Below are positions 15,295-22,700 of a DNA stretch of 24,056 bases, piece by piece. The notes below the pieces were generated by a model that was not told the DNA's origin, searched no databases, and saw only the letters and a list, made by a program, of their open reading frames with translations. The stretch comes from Deltaproteobacteria bacterium. Its GTDB lineage: Bacteria; Desulfobacterota; Desulfarculia; Adiutricales; JAGVGV01. Location: assembly GCA_015233515.1 (NCBI GenBank), contig JADFXS010000021.1, positions 1-24,056 on the forward strand. The letters run 5' to 3'. The stretch's first letter is position 1, and each line of letters starts with the position of its first letter. The translations under genes were made by a program, and so were the position numbers.

Positions 15295-16488
15295 ATGGCT
15301 GATGAAGGCAAGTTCCAGAGTCTTGAAGAGCGTCTGCAAGCCTTAAGGGAGCTTTCGACCGGAGTTGGAAGCTTGCCCGCACAGTCTGAACCGGCCGGCG
15401 AACAAGCCCCTTTGGCCGCGCCTATACCGGCGGAGATCCCCTCCCCGCCTCTAAAGACCTCGGAAAAGGAAATCGGAGCCACACCGGAAATTACTCCCGG
15501 CCCGGTCGGTTTAGATATTGGAACCAGCCATATTGTCTCTGCTCAAAATAGGGGCAGCCATATCCAAACAGTCAATCAGCTGAATGCCTTTTTCACCGTT
15601 CCCAGGTCCAAGTTCGCGGCCAACCTTCTGAAGCAGAAGGAGATCATGCATTTCGACAAGGACACTCTGTTCTACATAGTGGGTTATGCCGCGGACAGTT
15701 TCGCCAACATGTTCAATACCGTAACCAAAAGACCAATCAAGGAAGGCATTTTGAGCCCCAGCGAGAAGGAGGGCCTGGCCGTTGTCAAGGCTGTAGTCAA
15801 CACCCTCATTCAGAAACCAAAAAATTTCGGGGAAGTTCTCTGTTTCGGCGTTCCGGGTGAACCTGTAGGCGCGCCGGCCGTCGGGTCCGTAGTGTACCAT
15901 GAATCCGTCATTAAAATGTTCCTGACGCGTATGGGATATACCCCCGTATCCCTCAATGAAGGGATGGCTATAGTCCTGGCCGAACTGGCGAACGATGATT
16001 ACACCGGCATCGGCATCAGCATGGGCGGTGGAATGTGCAACGTCTGCCTGTCCTATCTTTCCTTTCCGGTCATCACTTTTAGCATACAACGAGCGGGCGA
16101 CTACATTGACCAGATGGTCGGGATATCGGTGGCTGAACCGTCCACCAAGATAAAAGGGATCAAGGAAGCTGAATTGGATCTTTCCCGCGCCCCTCAAGGG
16201 GCCATTCATACCGCGTTGCATATTTTTTATGATGATTTGATCAATTTCCTGCTTAACAATCTGCAACGAGTCTTAGCCGCAACAGATAAGCTCCCGAAGA
16301 TAACCAAACCTATCCCGATCGTCATCAGCGGCGGGACGGCCATGCCTAAAGGTTTCCAGGGCAAATTCGCCACAGCCCTGACCCAGATCACTCTGCCCAT
16401 CGAAATATCCGAGGTACGATTGGCCAGCGATCCTCTGAACACTACCGCCAAGGGCGCTTTGATCATGGCCATGACGGAGGCGGCTTAG
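15295..16488 (+). CDS. mad28: Mad28-type actin-like protein
   Basis: This 397-residue divergent actin homolog is of the Mad28 type found in deltaproteobacterial and Nitrospirota magnetosome clusters. Residues 72-79 are the first phosphate loop (GLDIGTSH), GIGISMGGGMCNV is a degenerate second phosphate loop, and VISGGTAMPKGF is the adenosine motif. About 70 residues at the N-terminus, rich in Pro, Ala and Glu, precede the fold and are not typical of actins. ATG 15295 is preferred over GTG 15286 because AGGTGG lies just before it. It follows a good promoter and heads an operon with a receiver-like protein and a MinD/ParA ATPase. It differs strongly from MamK at the window start, so the cell probably makes two distinct filaments. 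Confidence 0.8.
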   Translation: MADEGKFQSLEERLQALRELSTGVGSLPAQSEPAGEQAPLAAPIPAEIPSPPLKTSEKEIGATPEITPGPVGLDIGTSHIVSAQNRGSHIQTVNQLNAFFTVPRSKFAANLLKQKEIMHFDKDTLFYIVGYAADSFANMFNTVTKRPIKEGILSPSEKEGLAVVKAVVNTLIQKPKNFGEVLCFGVPGEPVGAPAVGSVVYHESVIKMFLTRMGYTPVSLNEGMAIVLAELANDDYTGIGISMGGGMCNVCLSYLSFPVITFSIQRAGDYIDQMVGISVAEPSTKIKGIKEAELDLSRAPQGAIHTALHIFYDDLINFLLNNLQRVLAATDKLPKITKPIPIVISGGTAMPKGFQGKFATALTQITLPIEISEVRLASDPLNTTAKGALIMAMTEAA

Positions 16489-16494
16489 CCCTAA

Positions 16495-16920
16495 ATGCCC
16501 CCCCAGGTGGTAATTTTTTCTCCGGACAAACTAAGGGGGGGAATTACCAAGGAAGTTCTCCGCCGGGCAGGGATAGAAACGCTGCTGATCAGTAAGGTGG
16601 CCAAGGCGAAAGGTGCTCTGGTCGCCGACTCTCCCCAAGCTCTAGTATTGGACACCATGGGTTGCCTGCCAGAGGAAATCAACATCCTGTTAGAACACTG
16701 CCGGACCTTGAAACAAACCACGGTAATCTTGCTGGGCCGCTCTTCCCTCATTGAAGCCATTGCCGCCGACCGTGGCAACACTATCCCCTTATCCGATCCC
16801 CTAGACCCGGAACTCGTCGCTGAAAAGGTTAAGACGGCCATGGCCTCACCTCCAGGTTTAAACACCGAGGAACCCCAGGATCTGCAGGCCGACCTGATTG
16901 AATTTCTAAGGCTTGAGTAA
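16495..16920 (+). CDS. Degenerate receiver-like protein
   Basis: This 141-residue protein has the length and strand-helix rhythm of a receiver domain (VVIFSPD, ALVLDTMG, TTVILLG) but lacks most active-site residues. The acidic pair of the first strand is absent (only SPD). D53 in VLDT stands where the phosphoacceptor would be. The usual KP motif is replaced by SDPLDPE. It probably binds a partner without phosphotransfer. The gene starts six bases after the actin's stop with only a distant GGAGG, suggesting coupled translation, and it ends five bases before the MinD-like gene. A tail of about 25 residues is acidic and polar. Confidence 0.65.
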   Translation: MPPQVVIFSPDKLRGGITKEVLRRAGIETLLISKVAKAKGALVADSPQALVLDTMGCLPEEINILLEHCRTLKQTTVILLGRSSLIEAIAADRGNTIPLSDPLDPELVAEKVKTAMASPPGLNTEEPQDLQADLIEFLRLE

Positions 16921-16925
16921 CGGCT

Positions 16926-17846
16926 TTGCCCCCCGGCCCCTCATCTTCACCGGTAAAAAGAATCATCGCCGTGGTCGGCCCTAAGGGCGGCGTAGGCAAG
17001 AGTACGATTTCCACCAACCTGGCCGTGGGATTAACCGCCATGGGTTATAAGGTGGTGGCTGTGGACCTTGATCTGGGCGCAGCCAATTTACACGCCATGT
17101 TTGGTCTAAGAAAAGTCCAGCACACCTTGGACGATTTTCTCCTGAACAAGGTAAAAGACCTCAACCAACTAGTCGTCGACACCAATATCGGCGCCTTGAA
17201 AATCATCTGCGGCGGCGACGTTCCTGGTATCGCCAGCCTGCCATACGCCAAAAAAATAAGCCTGATTCAACACTTGGCCAAACTAGAGGGAGATTGCCTG
17301 TTATTGGACCTGGGCGCCGGTTCCTCCTTCAACGTGGTGGATTTCATTATCATTGCGCATAAGACCTTGATGGTTACCACCCCCGAGATAACTTCCCTGA
17401 TGAACGTTTACAGTTTCATCAAAACCGTGGCCCACCGGCGACTGGAAATTTTTTTCCGGCGTAAGAAAAGTAACGACCTCCTTGATTTATTGGAAAAGGC
17501 CAGAGACCCGGACGCCAATCCTCACCTAAAGACCATGGCGAGCTACTTTAACGTGGCTCGCCGGATAGACATGGATTTAGCTAACCAGGCTCAAAAGATA
17601 TTAGCGGGTTTTGAGCCGTTGATCGTGGTTAATCGGGTGGAAACCGCAGCCGATGCCAATTCCGGCGAGGTTATCCGGAAGCTGATGGAGCAGTATCTCG
17701 ATATTAAAAGCAGTGTGGTTCTGACCATTCGCGAGGACAAGACTCTGAAAAAATCCGCGGCCATGATGAAGCCCGTGGTGCTAGAATTTCCGAAATCGAG
17801 TTTCGCGGTGGATATAATGAAAATAGCGAACCTGGTCGTGGCATGA
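16926..17846 (+). CDS. MinD/ParA/FlhG-family ATPase (TTG start)
   Basis: This 306-residue deviant Walker ATPase belongs to the family that positions division sites, plasmids, flagella and other cargo by dynamic membrane or DNA binding. The P-loop is GPKGGVGKST (residues 18-27) with the signature lysine K20. A second motif, VDLDLGAANLHAMFG, resembles FlhG/MinD more than plasmid ParA. The only possible start before the first strand is TTG at 16926, since an in-frame stop lies 12 bases upstream. It follows the actin and the degenerate receiver in one operon. Known magnetosome systems use the ParA-like MamJ-independent partner McaB or Maf-like proteins less clearly, so I assign no name. Positioning the magnetosome chain or linking it to the flagellar pole is inferred. 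Confidence 0.85.
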   Translation: MPPGPSSSPVKRIIAVVGPKGGVGKSTISTNLAVGLTAMGYKVVAVDLDLGAANLHAMFGLRKVQHTLDDFLLNKVKDLNQLVVDTNIGALKIICGGDVPGIASLPYAKKISLIQHLAKLEGDCLLLDLGAGSSFNVVDFIIIAHKTLMVTTPEITSLMNVYSFIKTVAHRRLEIFFRRKKSNDLLDLLEKARDPDANPHLKTMASYFNVARRIDMDLANQAQKILAGFEPLIVVNRVETAADANSGEVIRKLMEQYLDIKSSVVLTIREDKTLKKSAAMMKPVVLEFPKSSFAVDIMKIANLVVA

Positions 17847-17861
17847 ACGGATGCCCCGTGG

Positions 17862-17879
17862 AAGATCGACCATCTTTTT
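17862..17879 (+). terminator. Weak possible terminator between convergent genes
   Basis: AAGAT-CGACC-ATCTT followed by T-residues lies between the stops of the MinD-like gene and the convergent AAA+ gene. The five-base, AT-rich stem is weak, so the call rests mostly on position. Confidence 0.3.
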
Positions 17880-17888
17880 ACAAGGTCA

Positions 17889-19427
17889 TTATGAATAGGT
17901 CCTTTCAATTTCCATCAATATTTCCTTCTTGCCCAAATGTGTTTTACCGTTGAGACTGGCGTAGGCGGCCGCTCCGTCCAGCAAGGCCACGGCCTTGCCC
18001 GGCAGGTAACCATCCGTGATGTATCTGGCTGAAAATTCCACCGCGGCGGTCAGAGCCTCGTCGTTGATAGTCAGGCCGTGGTATTTTTCAAACGATGGAG
18101 CCAAGCCTCGCATAATAACCAAAGCTTCTTCCGAACTCGGTTCCTTGACCAATATTTTTTTAAAACGTCTGGCCAGGGCCGCATCCTTGGCGAAGTAATC
18201 GGCCCCCTCCAAGGTAGTGGCCCCGATGCACGGAAATTCTCCTCGCGCCAGCACCGGTTTGAGAATATCCCCGGCCCCCATGGAGCCTTCGGTGGAGCCG
18301 GAATCAAGTAGCGTGTGGATTTCATCGATAAAAATAATCAGCTCGGTTTTTCTGTCTAAAACCTCCTTGATCAGTCCTTCCAGTCGCGACTCCAGATCTC
18401 CTCTATACCTGGTCCCGGCGATCAGACTGTTGAGAGACAGGGCGTATAGGGACTTGCCTTTGAGTCTTGCCGCAACTTGTCCCGTAAAAATCGCTCGGGC
18501 CAACCCCTCCACAATGGCCGTTTTGCCTACTCCGGGTGGACCGACCAATAAAGAATTATTGGCTTCCATCTGGCATAACACTTGGGCCAGGCGGCTGATG
18601 TAACTATCTACACCGATTGTCGGTTTGGTGCGGTCCAAATATTCAGACGCGGACATGAGGCAGCCGTGTCGGTCCAAGTAGTTTAAGGATCGGTGGGGCC
18701 AACCGGGAATAGTCTTGAATAACAGGCGAAGTTCGCTGGAAGGCGTATACGAATTTGGAACGAAAAAATAGATGGTAGTCTCCGTCCCGGCAATAGTCCG
18801 ATGTAGTTGTTTGATCAAAGTGCGTATTTCGCCGACAGACGGCTGAACCGCGTCGGATGTTCCCAAATAATAATGAAAATCTTCCAGTATATAGGAGGCT
18901 GGCTCATTAGTTTTCCGGATCAGAAATCTGAGTATATCCACGGGCGAAATTAGATCGCCCATTTCTTCATCCCTGACTTTGGCAAAAAGTCCCGAGGGCA
19001 AAAAGTTCATCAAGCCCTGCCCGTTTATCCATAAAAACGGCGCGGGACCATCCGCGACAATTTTATTGACTAGGTGCTGGAGGTCTAAGGTTGAATCGTG
19101 GTACGGGGCCAAAAAAAATCCGGAACGCGGTGCAGGAGTAATTTCGAGCACCGCCGGTTTTGGTTGGGATTCATATCGGCCGTTGACCGAAATCTTTTCC
19201 CAATCATCTAGCAGCAGCCCCTTAGCCAACCGATATAGTTCAGAAACATCGACATTTGGCTGAAAGCCCCTGTCAGTGAATTTCTGGCGGAACAATTTCA
19301 CAATAAAGGGTGACCAAGGTCTTCGGCCGGCCTCCTTTTTTGTTACGGACAAATCTTGTTCAGAAATAGTAATCGAATCGGCTCGACCAGTTATTTCATC
19401 AAACAGTTGTAAGACGACCTTTTTCAT
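17889..19427 (-). CDS. AAA+ ATPase: ClpA/B-type module fused to unusual N-terminal domain
   Basis: The C-terminal half of this 512-residue protein matches the first AAA+ module of ClpA/ClpB: Walker A GPPGVGKT (296-303), pore loop GTRYRGDLE (338-346), Walker B IIFIDEIH (364-371), sensor IGATT (401-405), arginine finger around R420/R421, and a closing lid domain. The second AAA+ module and the Clp N-domain are absent. Residues 110-250 instead recall a degenerate nucleotide-binding half as in Ycf46-like AAA+ proteins (ILEDFHYYL, then FFVPNSYTPSSELRLLFKTI), without a Walker A motif. AGGGA lies just before the ATG. It is the only cluster gene on this strand. Remodelling of cluster filaments or coiled coils is plausible but inferred; an unrelated quality-control role is possible. 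Confidence 0.8.
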   Translation of the reverse strand: MKKVVLQLFDEITGRADSITISEQDLSVTKKEAGRRPWSPFIVKLFRQKFTDRGFQPNVDVSELYRLAKGLLLDDWEKISVNGRYESQPKPAVLEITPAPRSGFFLAPYHDSTLDLQHLVNKIVADGPAPFLWINGQGLMNFLPSGLFAKVRDEEMGDLISPVDILRFLIRKTNEPASYILEDFHYYLGTSDAVQPSVGEIRTLIKQLHRTIAGTETTIYFFVPNSYTPSSELRLLFKTIPGWPHRSLNYLDRHGCLMSASEYLDRTKPTIGVDSYISRLAQVLCQMEANNSLLVGPPGVGKTAIVEGLARAIFTGQVAARLKGKSLYALSLNSLIAGTRYRGDLESRLEGLIKEVLDRKTELIIFIDEIHTLLDSGSTEGSMGAGDILKPVLARGEFPCIGATTLEGADYFAKDAALARRFKKILVKEPSSEEALVIMRGLAPSFEKYHGLTINDEALTAAVEFSARYITDGYLPGKAVALLDGAAAYASLNGKTHLGKKEILMEIERTYS

Positions 19428-19631
19428 CTTCCCTGAAGATCTTTCAAATAAATAGAAAACATTTTTGACGAAGTGATTGTTTAATTATCCTTTTGGCTCA
19501 GTATTGTCGGGCTCAATTTTGAACTGGAAGGTGAGCGCATTCCCCAGGACTTGCTCCGGGGTTAGCGAGCAAAAACTTAGTGATTTCGCTCCTTACGTGT
19601 CGAAGATTCCTCGCAGCTTGCCGCGGGAAGC

Positions 19632-19680
19632 TTGAAATCTTCAAAATACATCGGAATTCCTCCACCTTGAAAATCTCGCC
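19632..19680 (+). repeat. Diverged direct repeat, copy A
   Basis: It matches 22563-22611 at about 37 of 49 positions, including the identical runs CTTCAAAATAC and AAAATCTCGCC. Similarity seems to fade into both flanks. The two copies lie in the same orientation on either side of the coiled-coil/OmpA gene pair. Confidence 0.7.
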
Positions 19681-19931
19681 ATCCTCGACCCGAGTCAATA
19701 TTTCCAGATGGGCAATCACTCCTGACAACATGGCCATTCTAGGCGGCAGGGATATAAATGTCAAGCCATGGCCGAGGACCTAAATCCGTACGACCCCATA
19801 AATCGGCTTTTTGTTGCCTTTACCGGCAATAATGTGTATTCTTCGCCCCTAGAGTGTCTAAACTGTTGGCTATTCCGCGCTCTAACCTTGTCGGTTGATT
19901 CGGCGTGGAAGTCCATGGAAAAAGTCATATA

Positions 19932-19950
19932 TTTCCGGTAATGCCGGAAA
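19932..19950. repeat. CCGG-core palindrome upstream of coiled-coil gene
   Basis: TTTCCGG, a five-base loop and CCGGAAA form a perfect seven-base stem, like the palindrome at 1401-1420. It lies about 40 bases before the coiled-coil gene and could be a REP-like element or an operator. Confidence 0.45.
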
Positions 19951-19991
19951 GTCGATTTAGTTAACCCATTGAAGTGGAAGGACGGCTGAAT

Positions 19992-20552
19992 ATGACGGCC
20001 GAAGAACAGTCTCACCCATCAGCCGGGATGGCGGTAAATTCATTGATTCAGGATTTGGAAAGCCAACTGACCCCAGGGCTCACCGAAGAAGCTAAAAACC
20101 ATTTTAATAATTTTATGGATAATTTACGATTGCTGTTGGAAACGGCCTTCATGGAGTTTGAAAACCGACAAGCTGGGCTGGAGACATCAATCGGTGATTT
20201 TTTTTCAAGCCGTCAAATCGAGCTAGCCAAGCTAAATCAAGAAATCACGCAAATTCAGCAGAATCTTGGAATAGCCCTGGCTCAAAAACATGAACTGGTC
20301 GAAGGCCGGGATGACATTATCCAGGAAAAGACTGAAGCGGAACGGCGTGCGGAATTGGCCCTGTTAGTGGCTGACGAAGCCGAAAAAAAATTACGTGAAG
20401 TAATTCATGTCAATACGCATCTGAATGCCAAATTACAAGAAAGTGACTCGCAGTTAAATGAAGCCATCCTGTTGGCGGAAAAGTTTCACCGGGAAAAGCA
20501 ACAGCTGGAAAACAGACTTGCTGATCTGTTGAAAAATAATAATGGAATTTGA
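19992..20552 (+). CDS. Coiled-coil protein
   Basis: This 186-residue protein has a helical, less charged head (residues 1-55, FNNFMDNLRLLLETAFMEFENRQ lies at its end) and coiled coil from about 60 to 183. ATG 19992 is preferred over GTG 19974 because GGAAGGA lies nine bases before the ATG. No membrane segment or enzyme motif. It precedes, by 82 bases, the wall-binding coiled-coil protein, and the pair probably forms a transcription unit. Its function is unknown; interaction with the larger partner through coiled coils is the simplest inference. Confidence 0.75.
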   Translation: MTAEEQSHPSAGMAVNSLIQDLESQLTPGLTEEAKNHFNNFMDNLRLLLETAFMEFENRQAGLETSIGDFFSSRQIELAKLNQEITQIQQNLGIALAQKHELVEGRDDIIQEKTEAERRAELALLVADEAEKKLREVIHVNTHLNAKLQESDSQLNEAILLAEKFHREKQQLENRLADLLKNNNGI

Positions 20553-20634
20553 GGTCTGACGCCCTGATTGTCAACCCTTGTGATCCGCGCGAATTTATTT
20601 GGCAGGCTTGGTCCAGACAGGGAAAATCGAATCC

Positions 20635-22356
20635 ATGAACCATAATGACAATGCCGAACACTCCAACAAATCCCCATACTTTGATCAGGCCCTGACGTTG
20701 AGCGAAAAATTGAAAGACCATCTCGGCGAGGAAAACCAGTCCGTCCTGAGAGAGTCTTTGAACTTGGCCCTGGATTATTCGAATCTGATTCGGCGGCAGA
20801 CGGAAAAAGGACGGGAAAAAATCCTGGCTGTCTTGAACGACGCCCAAAAACGTGACGAGGAAATCGAAGAAAATCTCAAACGCGATATAGCCGAAATAAC
20901 TGAAGTAATTAAGCCTCTCCATGACCCCATGGGCCAGGATGGGGCAACGGAACTTCTGCTGACCTCACTCACTGAGGTCAGAAAACAGTTGACCCAGGCA
21001 AACGAATTAGCTCAGAGCCTTCAAAATGATTTAACTGAGGCCCACACCCGGCTGGACCGGCTGGTCAACGAAAAACTTGCCCTGGAAACAGCTTTATACC
21101 AAGCCAGATCAACAAGCCGGAATGAAACCGAATCGTTGCGGCAGCGCCTGCAAGAACTACAGACCCAATTGGATCAGGTCACAACTCATGCGCGGAATCT
21201 CCAAACCGCCCTTGACGAGACCAACGCTACGTTAGAACGACTGGATCATGAAAAATCGTCCATGGAAAAAGCGTTGCTCCAGGCCAAGACCGAGCAGACC
21301 GCGGAAATTACTTCCTTGGGGGACCGTCTGGAAGAATTACAGGTTCAACTGACCCAAACGGCCGATGAGGCTCAAATCAAACAACAGGCTCTGGATAGAG
21401 CTGAACAAAAAATTACGGCATTACTTGATGAAAAGGCGTCGACCCAAAAAGTCGAGAAATTTGCTCTGGCGAAAGCCAATGAAATCGAGAGCAGATTAAA
21501 AGAGACCAATACTATTTTTAAATCATTAAATACTACTTTGAAATCAGTCCGAGCTTGGTGGTTTATTAGCCTGACTGTTATCGTATTGCTGGTTGGACTA
21601 TTTTACGTTTTTAAGGTCAGTCCTCAAGGTTTATCGCTTACCTCCACCGAATGGACCAAGATGAAAGCCGGAGAGTGGACTAAAATTAAAGCCGGCATTG
21701 ATAAACTTGAAGAATCCCTCAACGAGGTAAACCGGAATCAAAGTAGCTTCGCCAGCAAAATAAATGACTTTGATAGGCGTATCAAGGCATTGCCAGAAGA
21801 CATCGACAGCCAGATTCAACGGATAGAATCGTCCCGCCCGGAGAGAAACGAGACCCCTAAAGACGGCGCAGTCAATAAAACAGATGAGGCCGCTTTAGCC
21901 GAAATAAAAAAACAGCTGTTGGTAGTATCGGAACAGATAAATCAATTGTCGAAAACCCCGTCAGCAGTCCCGACAGCTAAAACGGAAACAGCCTCACCCG
22001 TGACGACAGTTATGTTTAAGTCGGCTAGCGATGTAATGTCGGACGAAGACATAAGGCGAGTCAAAGATTTAACAAAACATTTAAAAAACAAACCAAATTT
22101 AGTCTTTCATGTCATAGGGCACACTGATAATGAACCAATGCGAAAGCATATCTTTTTATCCGGCATGGATAATTGGTCCTTATCTCAAAGTCGGGCGATG
22201 TCTACCGCTCGCTTGCTGATTGAAGAGGGCATAGATCCAAACCGGATAAACATTATAGGACTCGGGCCGCTTCATCCTTTGTTGCCGAACGATACACCTG
22301 AAAACCGGGCGCATAACCGTAGAGTGGAGATCATCGTTTTGGATGACCACAAATAA
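20635..22356 (+). CDS. Membrane-spanning coiled-coil protein with OmpA/MotB-like periplasmic domain
   Basis: This 573-residue protein has a long coiled coil (about residues 20-300), one strong membrane helix at about 307-329 (WWFISLTVIVLLVGLFYVF), a second short coiled coil (about 350-450) and a C-terminal OmpA/MotB-like domain (about 460-573). The last has the usual peptidoglycan-binding pattern: IGHTDN, LSQSRAMSTARLLIEEGI, INIIGLG, NRRVEIIV. Without a cleavable signal, the N-terminal rod should stay in the cytoplasm and the C-terminus should bind the wall, as in MotB. ATG 20635 is preferred over TTG 20599; AGGGA lies somewhat far upstream. It could anchor the magnetosome scaffold to the envelope. 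This is inference from topology and neighbours. Confidence 0.85.
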   Translation: MNHNDNAEHSNKSPYFDQALTLSEKLKDHLGEENQSVLRESLNLALDYSNLIRRQTEKGREKILAVLNDAQKRDEEIEENLKRDIAEITEVIKPLHDPMGQDGATELLLTSLTEVRKQLTQANELAQSLQNDLTEAHTRLDRLVNEKLALETALYQARSTSRNETESLRQRLQELQTQLDQVTTHARNLQTALDETNATLERLDHEKSSMEKALLQAKTEQTAEITSLGDRLEELQVQLTQTADEAQIKQQALDRAEQKITALLDEKASTQKVEKFALAKANEIESRLKETNTIFKSLNTTLKSVRAWWFISLTVIVLLVGLFYVFKVSPQGLSLTSTEWTKMKAGEWTKIKAGIDKLEESLNEVNRNQSSFASKINDFDRRIKALPEDIDSQIQRIESSRPERNETPKDGAVNKTDEAALAEIKKQLLVVSEQINQLSKTPSAVPTAKTETASPVTTVMFKSASDVMSDEDIRRVKDLTKHLKNKPNLVFHVIGHTDNEPMRKHIFLSGMDNWSLSQSRAMSTARLLIEEGIDPNRINIIGLGPLHPLLPNDTPENRAHNRRVEIIVLDDHK

Positions 22357-22360
22357 TAGC

Positions 22361-22404
22361 CGCGCTAAAGGCAAACATGATGATTTGGCTCCGGCCTTTT
22401 CGCG
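22361..22404 (+). terminator. Imperfect hairpin after OmpA-like gene
   Basis: CGCG (22361-22364) and AAAGGC (22367-22372) pair with GCCTTT (22394-22399) and CGCG (22401-22404) around a loop of 21 bases, starting five bases after the stop codon. The T-run lies inside the 3' arm rather than after it, so termination strength is uncertain. Confidence 0.3.
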
Positions 22405-22562
22405 CCACACATCGATATTGGAATAAAGACCAACTGTGGTTGAGGCCTATCATCACCAAACCCTACGGAAACAGCGCTATGCCGTGAATAGACGCTGCTG
22501 AAAATCAAGAACGAGCTTTTTGCCCAATTCTTCCGCACTCGTGCTTTGGAACAGGCTCTATT

Positions 22563-22611
22563 TTGAAGACTTCAAAATACTCACGTATTTCTCCAGTCTT
22601 AAAATCTCGCC
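22563..22611 (+). repeat. Diverged direct repeat, copy B
   Basis: Partner of the repeat at 19632-19680, same orientation, about 37 of 49 bases identical. The minus strand reads GEILRLEKY in the frame matching GEIFKVEEF of copy A, followed soon by a stop, so both may be remnants of one short coding or RNA element. Confidence 0.7.
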
Positions 22612-22700
22612 TTCTCCATCCGGGCAATGAACCTGATCATCGAAGATCGTTCACCCCCAAATTTCATTTCGATTTTTTTAGTCTGTCGTTTTCCAATGAA

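Larger units (their letters stand above)
19428..19991. other. Long gap of about 560 bases between divergent genes
   Basis: No credible gene is visible. Short ORFs here lack ribosome sites. The gap holds copy A of a diverged direct repeat (19632-19680), whose minus strand encodes a peptide remnant (GEIFKVEEF, RSEITKFLL) without a complete gene. Near its right end it has a perfect CCGG-core palindrome (19932-19950) and a GTTAAC site (19960-19965). Promoters for the two flanking genes should lie here, but no clear consensus pair was seen. Confidence 0.5.
22357..22700. other. Gap of 344 bases between convergent genes
   Basis: No gene is seen. It contains an imperfect inverted repeat just after the OmpA-like gene (22361-22404) and copy B of the diverged direct repeat (22563-22611). 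It separates the magnetosome-type genes from an ordinary metabolic gene on the opposite strand. Confidence 0.5.

Noticed and set aside
15511..16266. 251-codon open frame on the minus strand
   Set aside because: It lies wholly antisense to the Mad28-type actin, has no recognisable domain or ribosome site, and is explained by codon bias of the real gene.
10780..19427. A CBASS-like defence system suggested by the HORMA-like protein
   Set aside because: No cyclic nucleotide synthase, effector or TRIP13 ATPase is encoded. The AAA+ protein at 17889-19427 is of ClpA/B type.
19513..19764. 83-codon minus-strand frame in the long gap
   Set aside because: No ribosome site and no full domain. Part of it lies in the diverged repeat, so it is treated as a possible remnant, not as a gene.
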